A DNA stretch of 64,000 nt, from the NCBI RefSeq assembly GCF_019511375.1, contig NZ_JAEUAO010000001.1:620001-684000 (forward strand), in the 5' to 3' direction. A model generated the notes under the pieces. That model saw nothing but the letters and a program-made list of their open reading frames with translations. It was not told the origin of the DNA and searched no databases. The translations under genes were made by a program, and so were the position numbers. Origin of the DNA: Rhizobium herbae. GTDB taxonomy: Bacteria; Pseudomonadota; Alphaproteobacteria; Rhizobiales; Rhizobiaceae. Below, piece by piece: positions 16,852-26,095 of this stretch; position 1 is the stretch's first letter, and each line of letters opens with the position of its first letter.

Positions 16852-18678
16852 TTGCAATCCGTTAAATACCGCCTTGTCCTGGCGATTTGCCTGGTTCCCG
16901 CCCTCCTCTACGTCGTGATTTTCCAAGGCGGAGCACTGGCGACGCGCAGCTACATGAATGAAGCATCGCTTCAGGCAAGCTCGGCCTTGCGTCTGGCGGT
17001 TTCGGCACTGAGCGGACATCTCAGCCGCTATGAGCCGCTGCCGGCGCTGATCGCCGATCATGACGGCATCAAGGACCTGGTTGCGCATCCGAACGACAAC
17101 TCTCTGCGTGAGGCTGCGAATCTTTACCTGAAAGAGATCAACACTCTGCTGGAATCCTCCGATATCTACGTGATGACGATGGATGGAAGCACCATCGCAG
17201 CCAGCAACTACGAAGAGCCGACAAGCTTCGTCGGCCAGAATTTCAGCTATCGGCCTTATTTCCAGGAAGCGGCCAAGGGAAATCAGTCGCGGTTCTATGC
17301 GCTCGGCACCACCTCGCTGAAGCGCGGCTATTATTTCGCCTCGCCCATCATCGTCGAGAACAACATCACCGGCGTCATCGTCTTCAAGGTCGATATCGAT
17401 TCGATCGAGACCTCCTGGCGCGGCGGCGAATACAAGATCTTCGTCTCCGACCCTGAAGGCATCATCTTCATGACCGGCAGCCCGGAATGGCTCTATTCCA
17501 GTATCCTGCCTCTGAATGCCGAACGCCTGCAAAGGACGCAGGCGTCGCGGCGCTATGCCGAGGCCGTTCTGAAACCCCTTGAGGTCAAGCGCGACAGGCT
17601 GGAAGAACACCAGTTGATGACGATAAGCACGGCCGCCGGACGGGAATATCTGGTGTTGTCGCAATATATGCCGGAGGCCGACTGGACGGTGAACGTGCTG
17701 ATGGAAACGGCGTCCGTTCGCGCCCAGGCGCGCACCACCATCATCGCCGTCGTCCTCTTCCTCTGCCTCGCCGGCCTGGCGCTCGCCATTTTCCTGCAGC
17801 GGCGCGCACGGTTGGAGGAACGCATGCGCATGCAGCTTGAAGCCCGCAACGAACTGGAGCGCCGCGTCGAGGAGCGAACGGCAGATCTCGCCCTCGTCAA
17901 CCAGCGCATCGAGGAGGAAATTGCCGAGCGGCGGCTGACCGAGCAGGAATTGCGCAAGACGCAAGCCGATCTCATCCAGGCGGGCAAGCTCGCCGGACTT
18001 GGCCAGATGTCGGCTGCGCTGAGTCATGAACTCAACCAGCCGCTGGCCGCTGCCAAGACCTACGCCGACAGCGCCGCAATGCTGATCGACCTCGAGCGCG
18101 TCGGCGAAGCCCGCGACAATGTCCGGCGCATTTCCGGCCTGATCGATCGCATGGCATCGATCAGCCGGCACCTGCGCAATTTTGCCCGCAAGCCGAACGA
18201 GAAACTACGGCCCGTCGCACTCGATGCGGCGATGGCCGACACGCTGGAAATCGTCGCTGCCCGCCTGAAAGCAGCCGACGCCGATCTTGAGATCGATCTG
18301 TCGGACACGCCGATGGTCAAGGCCGGCTCCGTTCGGCTGCAGCAGGTTCTCGTCAACATCATCACGAATGCGGCAGACGCAGTCGAAGGCCTCGCCAACC
18401 GGCACATTCACGTTTCCGCCGAGCACCTGGACGGCAAGGTGATCCTGACGATCAGGGACCACGGCCCCGGCGTGCCCGCGGCGATCGCCGAGCGCATCTT
18501 TGATCCGTTCTTCACCACCAAGGGCGTCGGCAAGGGACTTGGCCTTGGCCTCTCCATTTCCTACAACATCGTCAAGGATTTCGGCGGCAGCCTGTCTGTC
18601 ACCAACCATGCCGAGGGCGGCGCCGTGTTTCGCATCGAACTGGAAGCCGCCACGGCGGCGCAGGAGGCTGCCGAATGA
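16852..18678 (+). CDS. DctB-type sensor histidine kinase
   Basis: 608 residues. TM1 is at ~8-28, a periplasmic double-Cache sensor domain at ~30-285 ([21 protein letters not shown]), and TM2 at ~295-313. A coiled coil of ~60 residues ([26 protein letters not shown]) then leads into HisKA with phospho-acceptor H392 ([15 protein letters not shown]) and HATPase_c ([29 protein letters not shown]). The start is a TTG at 16852 preceded by GGGAGGAG. Its stop overlaps the next start. Together with the DctD-like regulator and the tct genes it likely senses an extracytoplasmic carboxylate. Confidence 0.88.
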   Translation: MQSVKYRLVLAICLVPALLYVVIFQGGALATRSYMNEASLQASSALRLAVSALSGHLSRYEPLPALIADHDGIKDLVAHPNDNSLREAANLYLKEINTLLESSDIYVMTMDGSTIAASNYEEPTSFVGQNFSYRPYFQEAAKGNQSRFYALGTTSLKRGYYFASPIIVENNITGVIVFKVDIDSIETSWRGGEYKIFVSDPEGIIFMTGSPEWLYSSILPLNAERLQRTQASRRYAEAVLKPLEVKRDRLEEHQLMTISTAAGREYLVLSQYMPEADWTVNVLMETASVRAQARTTIIAVVLFLCLAGLALAIFLQRRARLEERMRMQLEARNELERRVEERTADLALVNQRIEEEIAERRLTEQELRKTQADLIQAGKLAGLGQMSAALSHELNQPLAAAKTYADSAAMLIDLERVGEARDNVRRISGLIDRMASISRHLRNFARKPNEKLRPVALDAAMADTLEIVAARLKAADADLEIDLSDTPMVKAGSVRLQQVLVNIITNAADAVEGLANRHIHVSAEHLDGKVILTIRDHGPGVPAAIAERIFDPFFTTKGVGKGLGLGLSISYNIVKDFGGSLSVTNHAEGGAVFRIELEAATAAQEAAE

Positions 18679-20030
18679 GTGAACCACGCGTCCTGCTGGT
18701 CGACGACGAGGAGGAAATGCGCCATTCCACCGCGCAGGCACTCGGTCTTTTCGGGCTTGAAGTCGATACGTTTTCCAGCGCCGAACTTGTGCTGGAACTG
18801 ATCGGCTACAGCTTCTCCGGGGTCGTGGTCAGCGATATCCGCATGCCCGGGATGGACGGCATGACCCTGCTCCAGCGTATCCGCGAGGTGGATGCGGAAA
18901 TCCCGGTGATCCTGGTTACCGGCCACGGCGACGTCCAGCTCGCCGTCAAGGCGATGCGCGAAGGCGTCTACGATTTCCTCGAAAAGCCGTTCACCGCGCA
19001 GCATCTCGCAGCCGTCGCCCGCCGTGCCATGGACCGGCGCAGCCTCGTGCTGGAAAACAGGCGCCTGCGGGCTGTGGCCGGCAAGAGGGACGATATCGAG
19101 GCGCGGCTCCCCGGCCGGACCCAGGCCATGGTCGATCTGCGCTACCGGCTGCGTGCCATTGGCGCGACTGACGCCGATACGCTGATCATCGGCGAAACGG
19201 GCGTGGGCAAGGAAGTGGTCGCGCGCGCCTTGCACGATATCAGTGCTCGTGCCGACCGCCCGCTGATCGCCATCAACTGCGCAGCACTTCCGGAAAACCT
19301 GATCGAAAGCGAACTCTTCGGCCATGAGGCTGGCGCCTTTCCCGGTGCGCTCCGCCCCCGCTACGGCAAGTTCGAGCACGGCCGCGGCGGCACCATCCTG
19401 CTTGATGAGATCGGCTCAATGCCCTTTGACCTGCAGGCAAAGTTTCTGCGCGTATTGCAGGAACGGGTGATCACCCGGCTCGGGTCGAACGAGCCTGTGC
19501 CGCTCGATGTCCGTTTCATCGCCACCAGCAAGGTTGATCTCGAGGCGGAAGTCGCCGTCGGCCGCTTTCGGGCCGACTTGCTGTACCGGCTGAACGTAGC
19601 GACGCTGCACGTCCCGTCGCTGGCGCAGCGCAAGGCCGACATCCCCCTCCTCTTTCTCCAGCTCGTCCGGGAGGCCGCCGCCCGTTACATGCGCAACGAC
19701 ATTGAAGTGCCGCCGGAACTGATGACCGAGATCGCCGAGCGCACCTGGCCAGGCAATGTTCGCGAATTGCGCAACGCTGCAGACCGGCTCGTGCTTGGCC
19801 TCGATCCGAAACCCGAGGAGACCTCAGCCCCGGCGGAACGACAGCGTTTGGCAGACAAGGTGGCAGCTTACGAGCGGGGCATTATCGCCAGCGCGCTCGC
19901 TGCCCATGGCGGCAGTCTGCGGCCCGTTTACGAGCAACTCGGCATCTCGCGAAAGACGCTTTACGAGAAGATGCAACGATACGGCCTCGACAAAAAATTG
20001 CCGGTGACAGACGGCGATTACGCTGCATGA
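18675..20030 (+). CDS. DctD-type sigma-54-dependent response regulator with GAFPGA variant
   Basis: 451 residues. The receiver domain is ~5-120 with D54 as phosphorylation site (VVSDIRMPGMDG). The AAA+ domain has Walker A GETGVGKE (173-180) and Walker B GGTILLDEIG. A Fis-type HTH follows (GGSLRPVYEQLGISRKTLYEKM). The loop that contacts sigma-54, normally GAFTGA, reads GAFPGA at 220-225; the Thr is thought important for open-complex formation, so sigma-54 activation may be altered or lost. The start overlaps the kinase stop (ATGA). No convincing -24/-12 promoter was found ahead of tctC. Confidence 0.88.
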   Translation: MSEPRVLLVDDEEEMRHSTAQALGLFGLEVDTFSSAELVLELIGYSFSGVVVSDIRMPGMDGMTLLQRIREVDAEIPVILVTGHGDVQLAVKAMREGVYDFLEKPFTAQHLAAVARRAMDRRSLVLENRRLRAVAGKRDDIEARLPGRTQAMVDLRYRLRAIGATDADTLIIGETGVGKEVVARALHDISARADRPLIAINCAALPENLIESELFGHEAGAFPGALRPRYGKFEHGRGGTILLDEIGSMPFDLQAKFLRVLQERVITRLGSNEPVPLDVRFIATSKVDLEAEVAVGRFRADLLYRLNVATLHVPSLAQRKADIPLLFLQLVREAAARYMRNDIEVPPELMTEIAERTWPGNVRELRNAADRLVLGLDPKPEETSAPAERQRLADKVAAYERGIIASALAAHGGSLRPVYEQLGISRKTLYEKMQRYGLDKKLPVTDGDYAA

Positions 20031-20036
20031 TTATGA

Positions 20037-20102
20037 AATGGGTGGAAATCCACCCATTGCAGACGGCAATTGTTTCCAATCTCACCCATGGTGCACTGCA
20101 CC
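20037..20102. promoter_or_regulatory. Two inverted repeats between response regulator and tctC
   Basis: A 10-base perfect inverted repeat with a 2-base centre (AATGGGTGGA at 20037-20046, TCCACCCATT at 20049-20058) starts seven bases after the regulator stop, and a second (GGTGCA-C-TGCACC) is at 20090-20102. Neither is followed by a T run, so they look more like operators for the upstream regulator than terminators. Confidence 0.4.
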
Positions 20103-20233
20103 CTCTGCGAAAAGACGCGAAAGCCTCCGCGCGACGGTTGCTCCCATAGCCGCGCGGGTCCCAAATGGGCCATCCAGAATCGGTGCGGGAGGAGCTGCGC
20201 CGGCTGGCCAGAATTCATCAGGGAGGGACTTCG

Positions 20234-21217
20234 ATGAAAATCCTTAAAACTTTGTTTGGTATGACCGCGCTTGCCGCCGTTTCGCTCATTTCGGTTTCTG
20301 CAAACGCGCAGACCTATCCCGAGCGGACGATCACCATGGTCGTGCCCTTCTCGGCTGGTGGCCCAACCGACACCGTCGCCCGTCTCGTCGCTGAATCAAT
20401 GTCGAAGGATCTCGGCCAGCAGATCATCGTCGAAAACGTCGGCGGCGCCGGCGGAACGCTTGGCGCCGGACGCGTCGCGCAGGCCGATCCGGACGGCTAC
20501 ACGATACTCCTGCACCATATCGGCATGGCGACCAGCGCCACGCTCTACCGCAAGCTCGCCTATGACACGCTGAACGCCTTCGAATATGTCGGCCTCGTCA
20601 CAGAGGTGCCGATGACCATCGTCGCGCGCAAGGATTTCGAGCCGACGGACCTCAAGGGCCTGATCGACTACGTCAAGGCCAACAAGGACACGGTGACCGT
20701 CGCCAATGCCGGCATCGGTGCAGCCTCGCATCTCTGCGGCATGATGTTCATGAGCGCCATTCAGACTCCGCTTGTCACGGTTCCCTACAAGGGCACCGGC
20801 CCTGCGATGACCGATCTTCTCGGCGGCCAGGTCGATATAATGTGCGACCAGACCACCAACACCACCAAGCAGATTCTCGGCGGCACGATCAAGGCCTATG
20901 CCGTGACCTCGCCAGCGCGCATTCCTGTCTTGCCCGACGTTCCGACCGCCGCCGAAGCCGGCCTGCCAGACTTCCAGGTCGGCATCTGGCACGGCGTCTA
21001 CGCGCCGAAGGGCACGCCGGCGGAAGCGGTCGACCGCCTGTCGAAGGCGCTACAGGTGGCGTTGAAGGACCCGAACGTCGGTGCCCGCTTCGCCGAGCTC
21101 GGCACGGTGCCCTCTGCCGAAGCCGACGCTACGCCGGCTGCGCTGAAGGCCAAGCTGGAAGCCGAGATCGCCCGCTGGAAGCCGGTCATTGAAGCGGCCG
21201 GCCAATACGCCGACTGA
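20234..21217 (+). CDS. tctC: Tripartite tricarboxylate transporter substrate-binding protein
   Basis: 327 residues starting MKILKTLFGM, with a signal peptide cleaved after SVSANA and mature start QTYPERTITMVVPFSAGGPTDTVARLVA, the TctC signature. Further motifs: GAGRVAQADPDGYTILLHH, VPYKGTGPAMTDLLGGQVD and LPDVPTAAEAGLPDF. It delivers a carboxylate to the TctAB membrane pair. GGGAGGG precedes the start; an upstream in-frame ATG (20165) adds a non-signal extension. The substrate is not determinable from sequence. Confidence 0.92.
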   Translation: MKILKTLFGMTALAAVSLISVSANAQTYPERTITMVVPFSAGGPTDTVARLVAESMSKDLGQQIIVENVGGAGGTLGAGRVAQADPDGYTILLHHIGMATSATLYRKLAYDTLNAFEYVGLVTEVPMTIVARKDFEPTDLKGLIDYVKANKDTVTVANAGIGAASHLCGMMFMSAIQTPLVTVPYKGTGPAMTDLLGGQVDIMCDQTTNTTKQILGGTIKAYAVTSPARIPVLPDVPTAAEAGLPDFQVGIWHGVYAPKGTPAEAVDRLSKALQVALKDPNVGARFAELGTVPSAEADATPAALKAKLEAEIARWKPVIEAAGQYAD

Positions 21218-21363
21218 TCGGACCCACCGTCATGGCAAGGGCCTGACGCGTCTTTCGCCTTCCTCCTCTCTTGGGAGGGAGGCATTCGTTTATCTCTCTT
21301 TCCCTGGCTATCCTTTGAAGAGATGATGGACGCGGATGACCGGGCCCGTTTCAAGGAGGCATC

Positions 21364-21825
21364 ATGAAATCCTTATCTCTCGACACCACCAACGCGCTCT
21401 GCGGAGCAATCTTTATCGGCCTCGGCGGCTTCTTCATCTACCAGTGCCTTAACCTCGAGCTCGGCACGGCGTTCAGGATGGGGCCAGGCTATTTTCCGCT
21501 ACTGCTTGCCATCATCCTGACCCTGCTCGGCTTCGTCGTCCTGATCCAGGCGGCGCGCGTGCACGGCGAGCAGCTTGGACCTGTCGCCTGGCGCGGGATG
21601 CTGTTCATCCTGCCGGCACCGATCTTCTTCGGATTGACGGTGCGCGGGCTCGGCTTCGTGCCGTCGCTGTTTTTCACCGCCCTGATCGCCTGCTTCGCCT
21701 CGCACCGGATGAAGCCGCTGACCGCGATTGCGCTGTCAATCGCGCTGACCGCCTTTTCGGTCGCCGTCTTCAGTTACGCGCTTGGGCTGCCTTTCGAGCG
21801 TTTCGGCCCCTGGGTCAGATTCTAG
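21364..21825 (+). CDS. tctB: Tripartite tricarboxylate transporter small membrane subunit
   Basis: 153 residues with four predicted membrane helices (~10-30, 40-60, 78-95, 105-145). The MGPGYFPLLLAIILTLLGFVVLIQA stretch is typical of TctB. AAGGAGGC precedes the ATG. It lies nine bases before tctA and completes the small membrane subunit of a proton- or sodium-coupled symporter. Confidence 0.88.
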   Translation: MKSLSLDTTNALCGAIFIGLGGFFIYQCLNLELGTAFRMGPGYFPLLLAIILTLLGFVVLIQAARVHGEQLGPVAWRGMLFILPAPIFFGLTVRGLGFVPSLFFTALIACFASHRMKPLTAIALSIALTAFSVAVFSYALGLPFERFGPWVRF

Positions 21826-21834
21826 GACATCATC

Positions 21835-23340
21835 ATGGACCTTTTCAGCAATCTCGCACTCGGCTTCTACACCGCAGGCTCGCCCGAAAACCTCCTCTTC
21901 TGCCTGATCGGCGTGCTGCTCGGTACGCTGATCGGCGTTCTGCCCGGCATCGGCGCCACGGCGACGATCGCCATGCTTCTGCCGATCACCTTCCAGCTGG
22001 AGCCCGTCTCCTCGCTGATCATGCTCGCCGGCATTTACTACGGCGCGCAATATGGCGGCTCGACCACGGCAATCCTGATCAACATGCCGGGCGAATCCTC
22101 CTCCGCCGTGACCGCCATCGACGGCTATCAGATGGCCCGCAAAGGCCGGGCCGGCGCTGCATTGTCGATCGCCGCCCTCGGCTCGTTCTTCGCCGGCACC
22201 GTTTCCACCTTCCTGGTGGCGATCTTCGCCATTCCGCTGACCGGCATCGCCCTTCAGTTCGGCGCTGCCGAATATTTCTCGCTGATGATCGTCGGCCTCG
22301 TCTCCTCGATCGCGCTTGCCCACGGCTCCATCGTCAAGGCTCTGGCCATGGTCGCGCTCGGGCTGCTCCTCGGTCTCGTCGGCACGGATATCTACACCGG
22401 GACGCCGCGCTTCACCCTCGGCATCCGCGAATACGCCGATGGGCTGAACTTCGTCGCGGTTGCAGTCGGTGTCTTCGGCGTCGCCGAAATCCTGCGCAAT
22501 CTGGAAGGTGAAAAGACCCGCACCGTGCTGATGGCCAAGGTCAGTGGCCTGTTGCCGACGCGCGACGATTTCAGGAAGATGTTCGCACCGGTCGTCCGTG
22601 GAACCGTCATCGGCTCGGCCCTCGGGATCCTGCCGGGCGGCGGCGCCATCCTGGCGGCCTTTGCCTCCTACACCGTCGAGAAGCGGCTTTCGGATACGCC
22701 GCAAGAATTCGGCCAAGGTGCCGTCGCAGGCGTTGCCGGTCCGGAATCAGCCAACAATGCCGGTGCGCAGACGTCGTTCATTCCGCTGCTGACACTCGGC
22801 ATCCCGGCCAACCCGGTCATGGCGCTGATGGTCGGGGCAATGATCATTCAAGGCATCGTTCCCGGCCCGAACGTGGCTCTCGAACAGCCGGCGCTGTTCT
22901 GGGGCATTATCGCCTCAATGTGGATCGGCAACCTGATGCTGGTCGTGCTCAACCTGCCGCTGATCGGGCTCTGGGTGAAGCTGCTCACCATCCCCTACTA
23001 CGTGCTCTTCCCGATCATCATGGCCTTCTGCTCGATCGGGGTCTACAGCGTCAATTCAAATGTCTACGACCTCTATGCCGTGGCTTTCTTCGGCATCGCA
23101 GGCTACCTGCTGGTCAAGCTGCGCTGCGAGCCCGCGCCGCTGCTGCTCGGCTTCGTGCTCGGGCCGCTGCTGGAGGAGAACCTGCGGCGCGCGATGATCC
23201 TGTCGCGCGGCGATCCGACGACGTTCGTCACGCGGCCGATCAGCGCCTTCCTGCTCTTGATCGCGTTCGCCGTCCTCGTCGTCGTCTTCCTGCCGGCCGT
23301 CAAGGCCAAGCGCGAGGCGGTTTTCCAAGAGGAGGATTGA
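21835..23340 (+). CDS. tctA: Tripartite tricarboxylate transporter large membrane subunit
   Basis: 501 residues, the family's usual length, with about 12 membrane segments. TctA hallmarks: [46 protein letters not shown], the internally repeated [25 protein letters not shown] and [18 protein letters not shown]. It is the transport channel of the TctCBA system and is encoded right behind tctB. The kinase/regulator pair upstream probably controls the operon. A 10-base hairpin follows at 23361. Confidence 0.92.
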   Translation: MDLFSNLALGFYTAGSPENLLFCLIGVLLGTLIGVLPGIGATATIAMLLPITFQLEPVSSLIMLAGIYYGAQYGGSTTAILINMPGESSSAVTAIDGYQMARKGRAGAALSIAALGSFFAGTVSTFLVAIFAIPLTGIALQFGAAEYFSLMIVGLVSSIALAHGSIVKALAMVALGLLLGLVGTDIYTGTPRFTLGIREYADGLNFVAVAVGVFGVAEILRNLEGEKTRTVLMAKVSGLLPTRDDFRKMFAPVVRGTVIGSALGILPGGGAILAAFASYTVEKRLSDTPQEFGQGAVAGVAGPESANNAGAQTSFIPLLTLGIPANPVMALMVGAMIIQGIVPGPNVALEQPALFWGIIASMWIGNLMLVVLNLPLIGLWVKLLTIPYYVLFPIIMAFCSIGVYSVNSNVYDLYAVAFFGIAGYLLVKLRCEPAPLLLGFVLGPLLEENLRRAMILSRGDPTTFVTRPISAFLLLIAFAVLVVVFLPAVKAKREAVFQEED

Positions 23341-23360
23341 TCCACCTATCGCCTGCAAGG

Positions 23361-23390
23361 CATGACCGGTGTCCGTGTATACCGGTCATG
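23361..23390 (+). terminator. Hairpin after tctA
   Basis: CATGACCGGT and ACCGGTCATG form a perfect 10-base stem with a 10-base loop, 20 bases after the tctA stop. No T run follows, so it is a weak terminator or an mRNA-stabilising structure. Confidence 0.5.
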
Positions 23391-23427
23391 CGAACAGCGG
23401 AGCCGGCTGACACTGTTGGAACCCTGC

Positions 23428-23592
23428 TCAGGTCAGGCTCGGGGGCGAAATAAACTGGAAGTATGCCCATACCAGCCCCACAGCGACGATGATCGCCAGC
23501 CAAGTGAGAACCTTGCGCGTTGCGCGCGTGATGGCCCGCAGTTCCCTCTTGGGCTTCGGCCGCTGAAATTTGATGATGTTGTCGTCGCTCAT
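23428..23592 (-). CDS. Small single-pass membrane protein
   Basis: 54 residues: a charged N-terminus (MSDDNIIKFQRPKPKRELRAITRATRK) followed by one hydrophobic helix (VLTWLAIIVAVGLVWAYFQFI). The open frame extends upstream to 23754, but that part reads as non-coding and the ATG at 23592 begins the recognisable protein. No function is known. It lies convergent with the tct operon. Confidence 0.6.
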   Translation of the reverse strand: MSDDNIIKFQRPKPKRELRAITRATRKVLTWLAIIVAVGLVWAYFQFISPPSLT

Positions 23593-23759
23593 GTCGGTCC
23601 CTGTCTCACATCCTCGAAATCCATAGCACATCTCATGCAACGGCGCCCTCGCCTCGACAGCATCGCATTCGCCGGCAACACCGCTCGAACGGCGCGACAA
23701 TCTCATCTCAAGCGAGCCTCTCTCGCGGGGCAGCAAGATGCATCGGCTATTCATGCATG

Positions 23760-23782
23760 AAAAACCCGGCTCTAGGCCGGGT
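23760..23782 (-). terminator. Rho-independent terminator for the 66-residue unknown gene
   Basis: On the minus strand ACCCGGC-CTAGA-GCCGGGT (7-base stem) is followed by five T, 28 bases after the stop of the gene at 23810-24010. Confidence 0.75.
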
Positions 23783-23809
23783 CTCGACTAAAAGCGGCCG
23801 TTGAGCCCG

Positions 23810-24010
23810 CTAGTGCTTGGTGCCGTCCAAAAGCGCGTCGATGAGTTTGATCTGCGAACGAGTGCCGCGCTTGTACTCGTTGATCAATATCTTCGCTTCG
23901 GCAGTCGCCTCCTTGCGCGGAATGCGATGCTGTGTGCACCAAGCGTCAAGAACCGTCTGGAGCAAGTCAAGGCCTTTTGGCGGTATTGCGATACCGGATT
24001 TCTGCATCAT
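23810..24010 (-). CDS. Unknown 66-residue soluble protein
   Basis: It starts at a double ATG (24010/24007) behind a strong GGGAGGAAA. It is hydrophilic and helical (LLQTVLDAWCTQHRIPRKEATAEAKILINEYKRGTRSQIKLIDALLDG). I recognise no domain with certainty. It has its own terminator and so is probably monocistronic. Longer upstream starts in the same open frame lack a ribosome binding site. Confidence 0.65.
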   Translation of the reverse strand: MMQKSGIAIPPKGLDLLQTVLDAWCTQHRIPRKEATAEAKILINEYKRGTRSQIKLIDALLDGTKH

Positions 24011-24389
24011 TTTCCTCCCAGAAATTGGTATTTTTTTGTAGGAAGCTGCCTCCTCGCAGCCTCCAGCCCGGACTTTAGTCGAAAGTAGTAGGCGTAAATG
24101 TGGCGTTTCGGGTGAGGTACGTACCCGTTTTTGACAGGCGCCAGGGCGCTGGATTTCGATCCTCGGATTCACTCGATGTTGGGTCGAAAAAGTCTTTCTG
24201 CTGGATTCAGCATCGCAAGGCCCCGCACCATGTTTGACGCCGTAACAAGGGTGTTTCGTGCCTCTGAAAGCATCATGATATTTGATGCATGGGATCAATT
24301 ATATTCGCTTGAATGATGAATGGCCTTGCGGCATTACTCTCCCATGGTCGCGACCTTTTGAAGCCTCCCAATCAAAAGGAAACCAAAAC
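24011..24389. other. 379-base gap with an orphan hairpin
   Basis: No credible gene. It holds the promoter region of the minus-strand 66-residue gene. It also holds a plus-strand hairpin, CGGGT (24109-24113) with ACCCG (24123-24127), followed by five T (24128-24132), which looks like a terminator although no plus-strand gene ends there. A small RNA ending at about 24132 is possible. A TTTGACG motif at 24234 might be part of a promoter for the DUF1127 gene, but no matching -10 is clear. Confidence 0.3.
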
Positions 24390-24593
24390 ATGGCATTCTT
24401 CAGTCTAGAACATGCCTCCGATCCAAGGCATTCGTCGCTTGCATCATCCCTCGCTGGCTTGCGCGCACGCGCCATCGCATCATGGCAGCGTCACCGCGCA
24501 GAACGGGTGCTCGAAAGCCTTTCCTATGACACTCTGAAGGACATCGGCTTTCCGTCCGTGGACATGGCCCGCAAGGATACGCAGGAAAAATGA
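24390..24593 (+). CDS. DUF1127 small protein
   Basis: 67 residues starting MAFFSLEHASD, with the C-terminal DUF1127 pattern SWQRHRAERVLESLSYDTLKDIGFP (Arg-rich helix, then 'L..L.DIG'). AAAGGAAAC precedes the ATG; an upstream in-frame ATG at 24282 has no such site. It ends in front of a very strong terminator, so it is a separate short transcript. Function unknown, as for the DUF1127-type copy at 16.5 kb. Confidence 0.75.
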   Translation: MAFFSLEHASDPRHSSLASSLAGLRARAIASWQRHRAERVLESLSYDTLKDIGFPSVDMARKDTQEK

Positions 24594-24657
24594 CGGATCA
24601 GATGCCCGCAGCGGCAGGTGACGATCCTCCGTGTCGAACGAATGTGAATGACGCGTG

Positions 24658-24700
24658 AAAAGGGCATTTCGACCATGATGGCGAAATGCCCTTTTCTGTT
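24658..24700. terminator. Strong 14-base-pair hairpin terminator
   Basis: AAAAGGGCATTTCG (24658-24671) pairs perfectly with CGAAATGCCCTTTT (24682-24695) around a 10-base loop. The T-rich 3' side makes it a good terminator for the DUF1127 gene, and it would also work in the opposite direction. Confidence 0.9.
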
Positions 24701-24764
24701 TTCCGTTCCTACCGCCGGCCCCCGAGCCATGGCCTGTTTCCGACACCAATTGACGAGCCGGGCG

Positions 24765-25013
24765 TGTCGCAAATGGCAAATCACCATCCCAGTACGCGGT
24801 GGCCGTAGCCTCTACAACCTGCCGGAGAAAAGACAAAATGCGACATTTTTGTCGTTCTGAGTGGAAATAGTGAGTATTTTTTGGGCCTTCGGACGATTTT
24901 TACGCCAGCTTGATGCATGTCGCAGATATTTATTTCTTTGCAGTCGCTCGCGTCCATGCCAATGTCGCTTTTAGAAAAGCCAGCTGACGCTTTTCCACGA
25001 GACAAATGCGACA
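24765..25013. promoter_or_regulatory. Array of TGTCGC/GCGACA half-sites upstream of AraC-family gene
   Basis: Five exact hexamers occur in 249 bases: TGTCGC at 24765, GCGACA at 24840 (paired with TGTCGT at 24850 around TTTT), TGTCGC at 24918, TGTCGC at 24963 and GCGACA at 25008, the last 30 bases before the start codon. Chance would give roughly 0.1 in this length. The pattern suggests multi-site autoregulation by the AraC/GlxA-type protein encoded immediately downstream. The rest of the 24594-25037 gap shows only the terminator above. Confidence 0.55.
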
Positions 25014-25037
25014 TCCGCGACGCATGGGACCCTCTCA

Positions 25038-26042
25038 ATGAACAAGCCATTGACCAAAAAACGTTCTCTCGTCTTCTTCCTGGTACCGAACTTTTCCATG
25101 CTGCCGTTTTCCGCGGCAATCGAGACACTCCGTATCGCCAACCGCATGCTCGGCTACGAGGCCTACACCTGGCGCCTCGCCTCCACCGATGGGACCCAGG
25201 TCCTGTCGTCCAGCGGTATCGGGCTTGAGGTGAACACCTCGCTTGCCGATGAGCGCAAGTTCCTCGGCGGAGAGAACCGGCCATCGATGGTGCTCGTCTG
25301 TTCGGGCATCTATGTCGAGGACTTCAACAACAAGTCCGTCAATGCCTGGCTGCGCGAAGTCTATAATCGCGGCGTCTCGGTCGGCAGCCTCTGTACCGGC
25401 GCGCATGTGCTGGCGTCGGCGGGCCTGCTGACGGGCAAGCGCTGTGCGATCCACTGGGAAAACCTGCCCGGCTTTGCCGAAAGCTTCCCGCAGGTCGATG
25501 TCTATGCCGACCTCTACGAAATCGACAGCAACATCTACACCTGCGCCGGCGGCACCGCCTCGCTCGACATGATGCTGAACCTGATCGACCAGGATTTCGG
25601 CGAGAATCTCGTCAACCGCGTCTGCGAACAGGCGCTGACCGACCGTGTGCGCGGCCCGCACGACCGCCAGCGGCTGCCGCTGCGCGCCCGCCTCGGCGTC
25701 CAGAACGCCAAAGTCCTGTCGATTATCGAACTGATGGAGGGCAATCTCTCTGAGCCGCTGTCGCTTCTCGAAATCGCCGACAGCGCCGGCCTGTCGCGGC
25801 GCCAGATCGAGCGACTGTTCCGGCAGGAAATGGGGCGTTCCCCCGCCCGCTACTACCTGGAAATCCGGCTCGACCGTGCCCGGCATCTGCTGGTCCAGTC
25901 GGCCATGCCCGTGGTCGAAGTGGCCGTCGCCTGCGGCTTCGTCTCGGCCTCGCATTTTTCGAAGTGTTATCGCGAACTCTACAACCGCTCGCCCCAGCAG
26001 GAGCGTGCCGACCGCAAACTCACCCTGCAGGCCGCGCGCTAG
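25038..26042 (+). CDS. GlxA/GbdR-type AraC-family regulator with DJ-1/PfpI-like domain
   Basis: 334 residues. Residues ~10-190 are a class I glutamine-amidotransferase-like (DJ-1/PfpI) ligand domain: FFLVPNFSMLPFSAAIETLRIANR, GVSVGSLCTGAHVLASAGLL, YTCAGGTASLDMMLNLI. Residues ~225-320 carry two HTH motifs of the AraC type (LLEIADSAGLSRRQIERLFRQEMGRSPARYYLEIRLDRAR, VVEVAVACGFVSASHFSKCYRELY). This architecture is shared by GbdR, SouR and CdhR of Pseudomonas, which respond to glycine betaine, sarcosine or carnitine. With a dimethylglycine/sarcosine dehydrogenase-like gene and a betaine-type methyltransferase cluster nearby, a methylated-amine ligand is likely (inference). Confidence 0.85.
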   Translation: MNKPLTKKRSLVFFLVPNFSMLPFSAAIETLRIANRMLGYEAYTWRLASTDGTQVLSSSGIGLEVNTSLADERKFLGGENRPSMVLVCSGIYVEDFNNKSVNAWLREVYNRGVSVGSLCTGAHVLASAGLLTGKRCAIHWENLPGFAESFPQVDVYADLYEIDSNIYTCAGGTASLDMMLNLIDQDFGENLVNRVCEQALTDRVRGPHDRQRLPLRARLGVQNAKVLSIIELMEGNLSEPLSLLEIADSAGLSRRQIERLFRQEMGRSPARYYLEIRLDRARHLLVQSAMPVVEVAVACGFVSASHFSKCYRELYNRSPQQERADRKLTLQAAR

Positions 26043-26095
26043 AAACACCTGGCTCGATTTTCAGATCCGGCGTGGCGGCTGAACCCGGCCGCCGG

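Noticed and set aside
20031-20233. Possible sigma-54 (-24/-12) promoter ahead of tctC
   Set aside because: No GG-N10-GC pair with reasonable flanks was found; TTGC at 20138 lacks GG at the needed distance.
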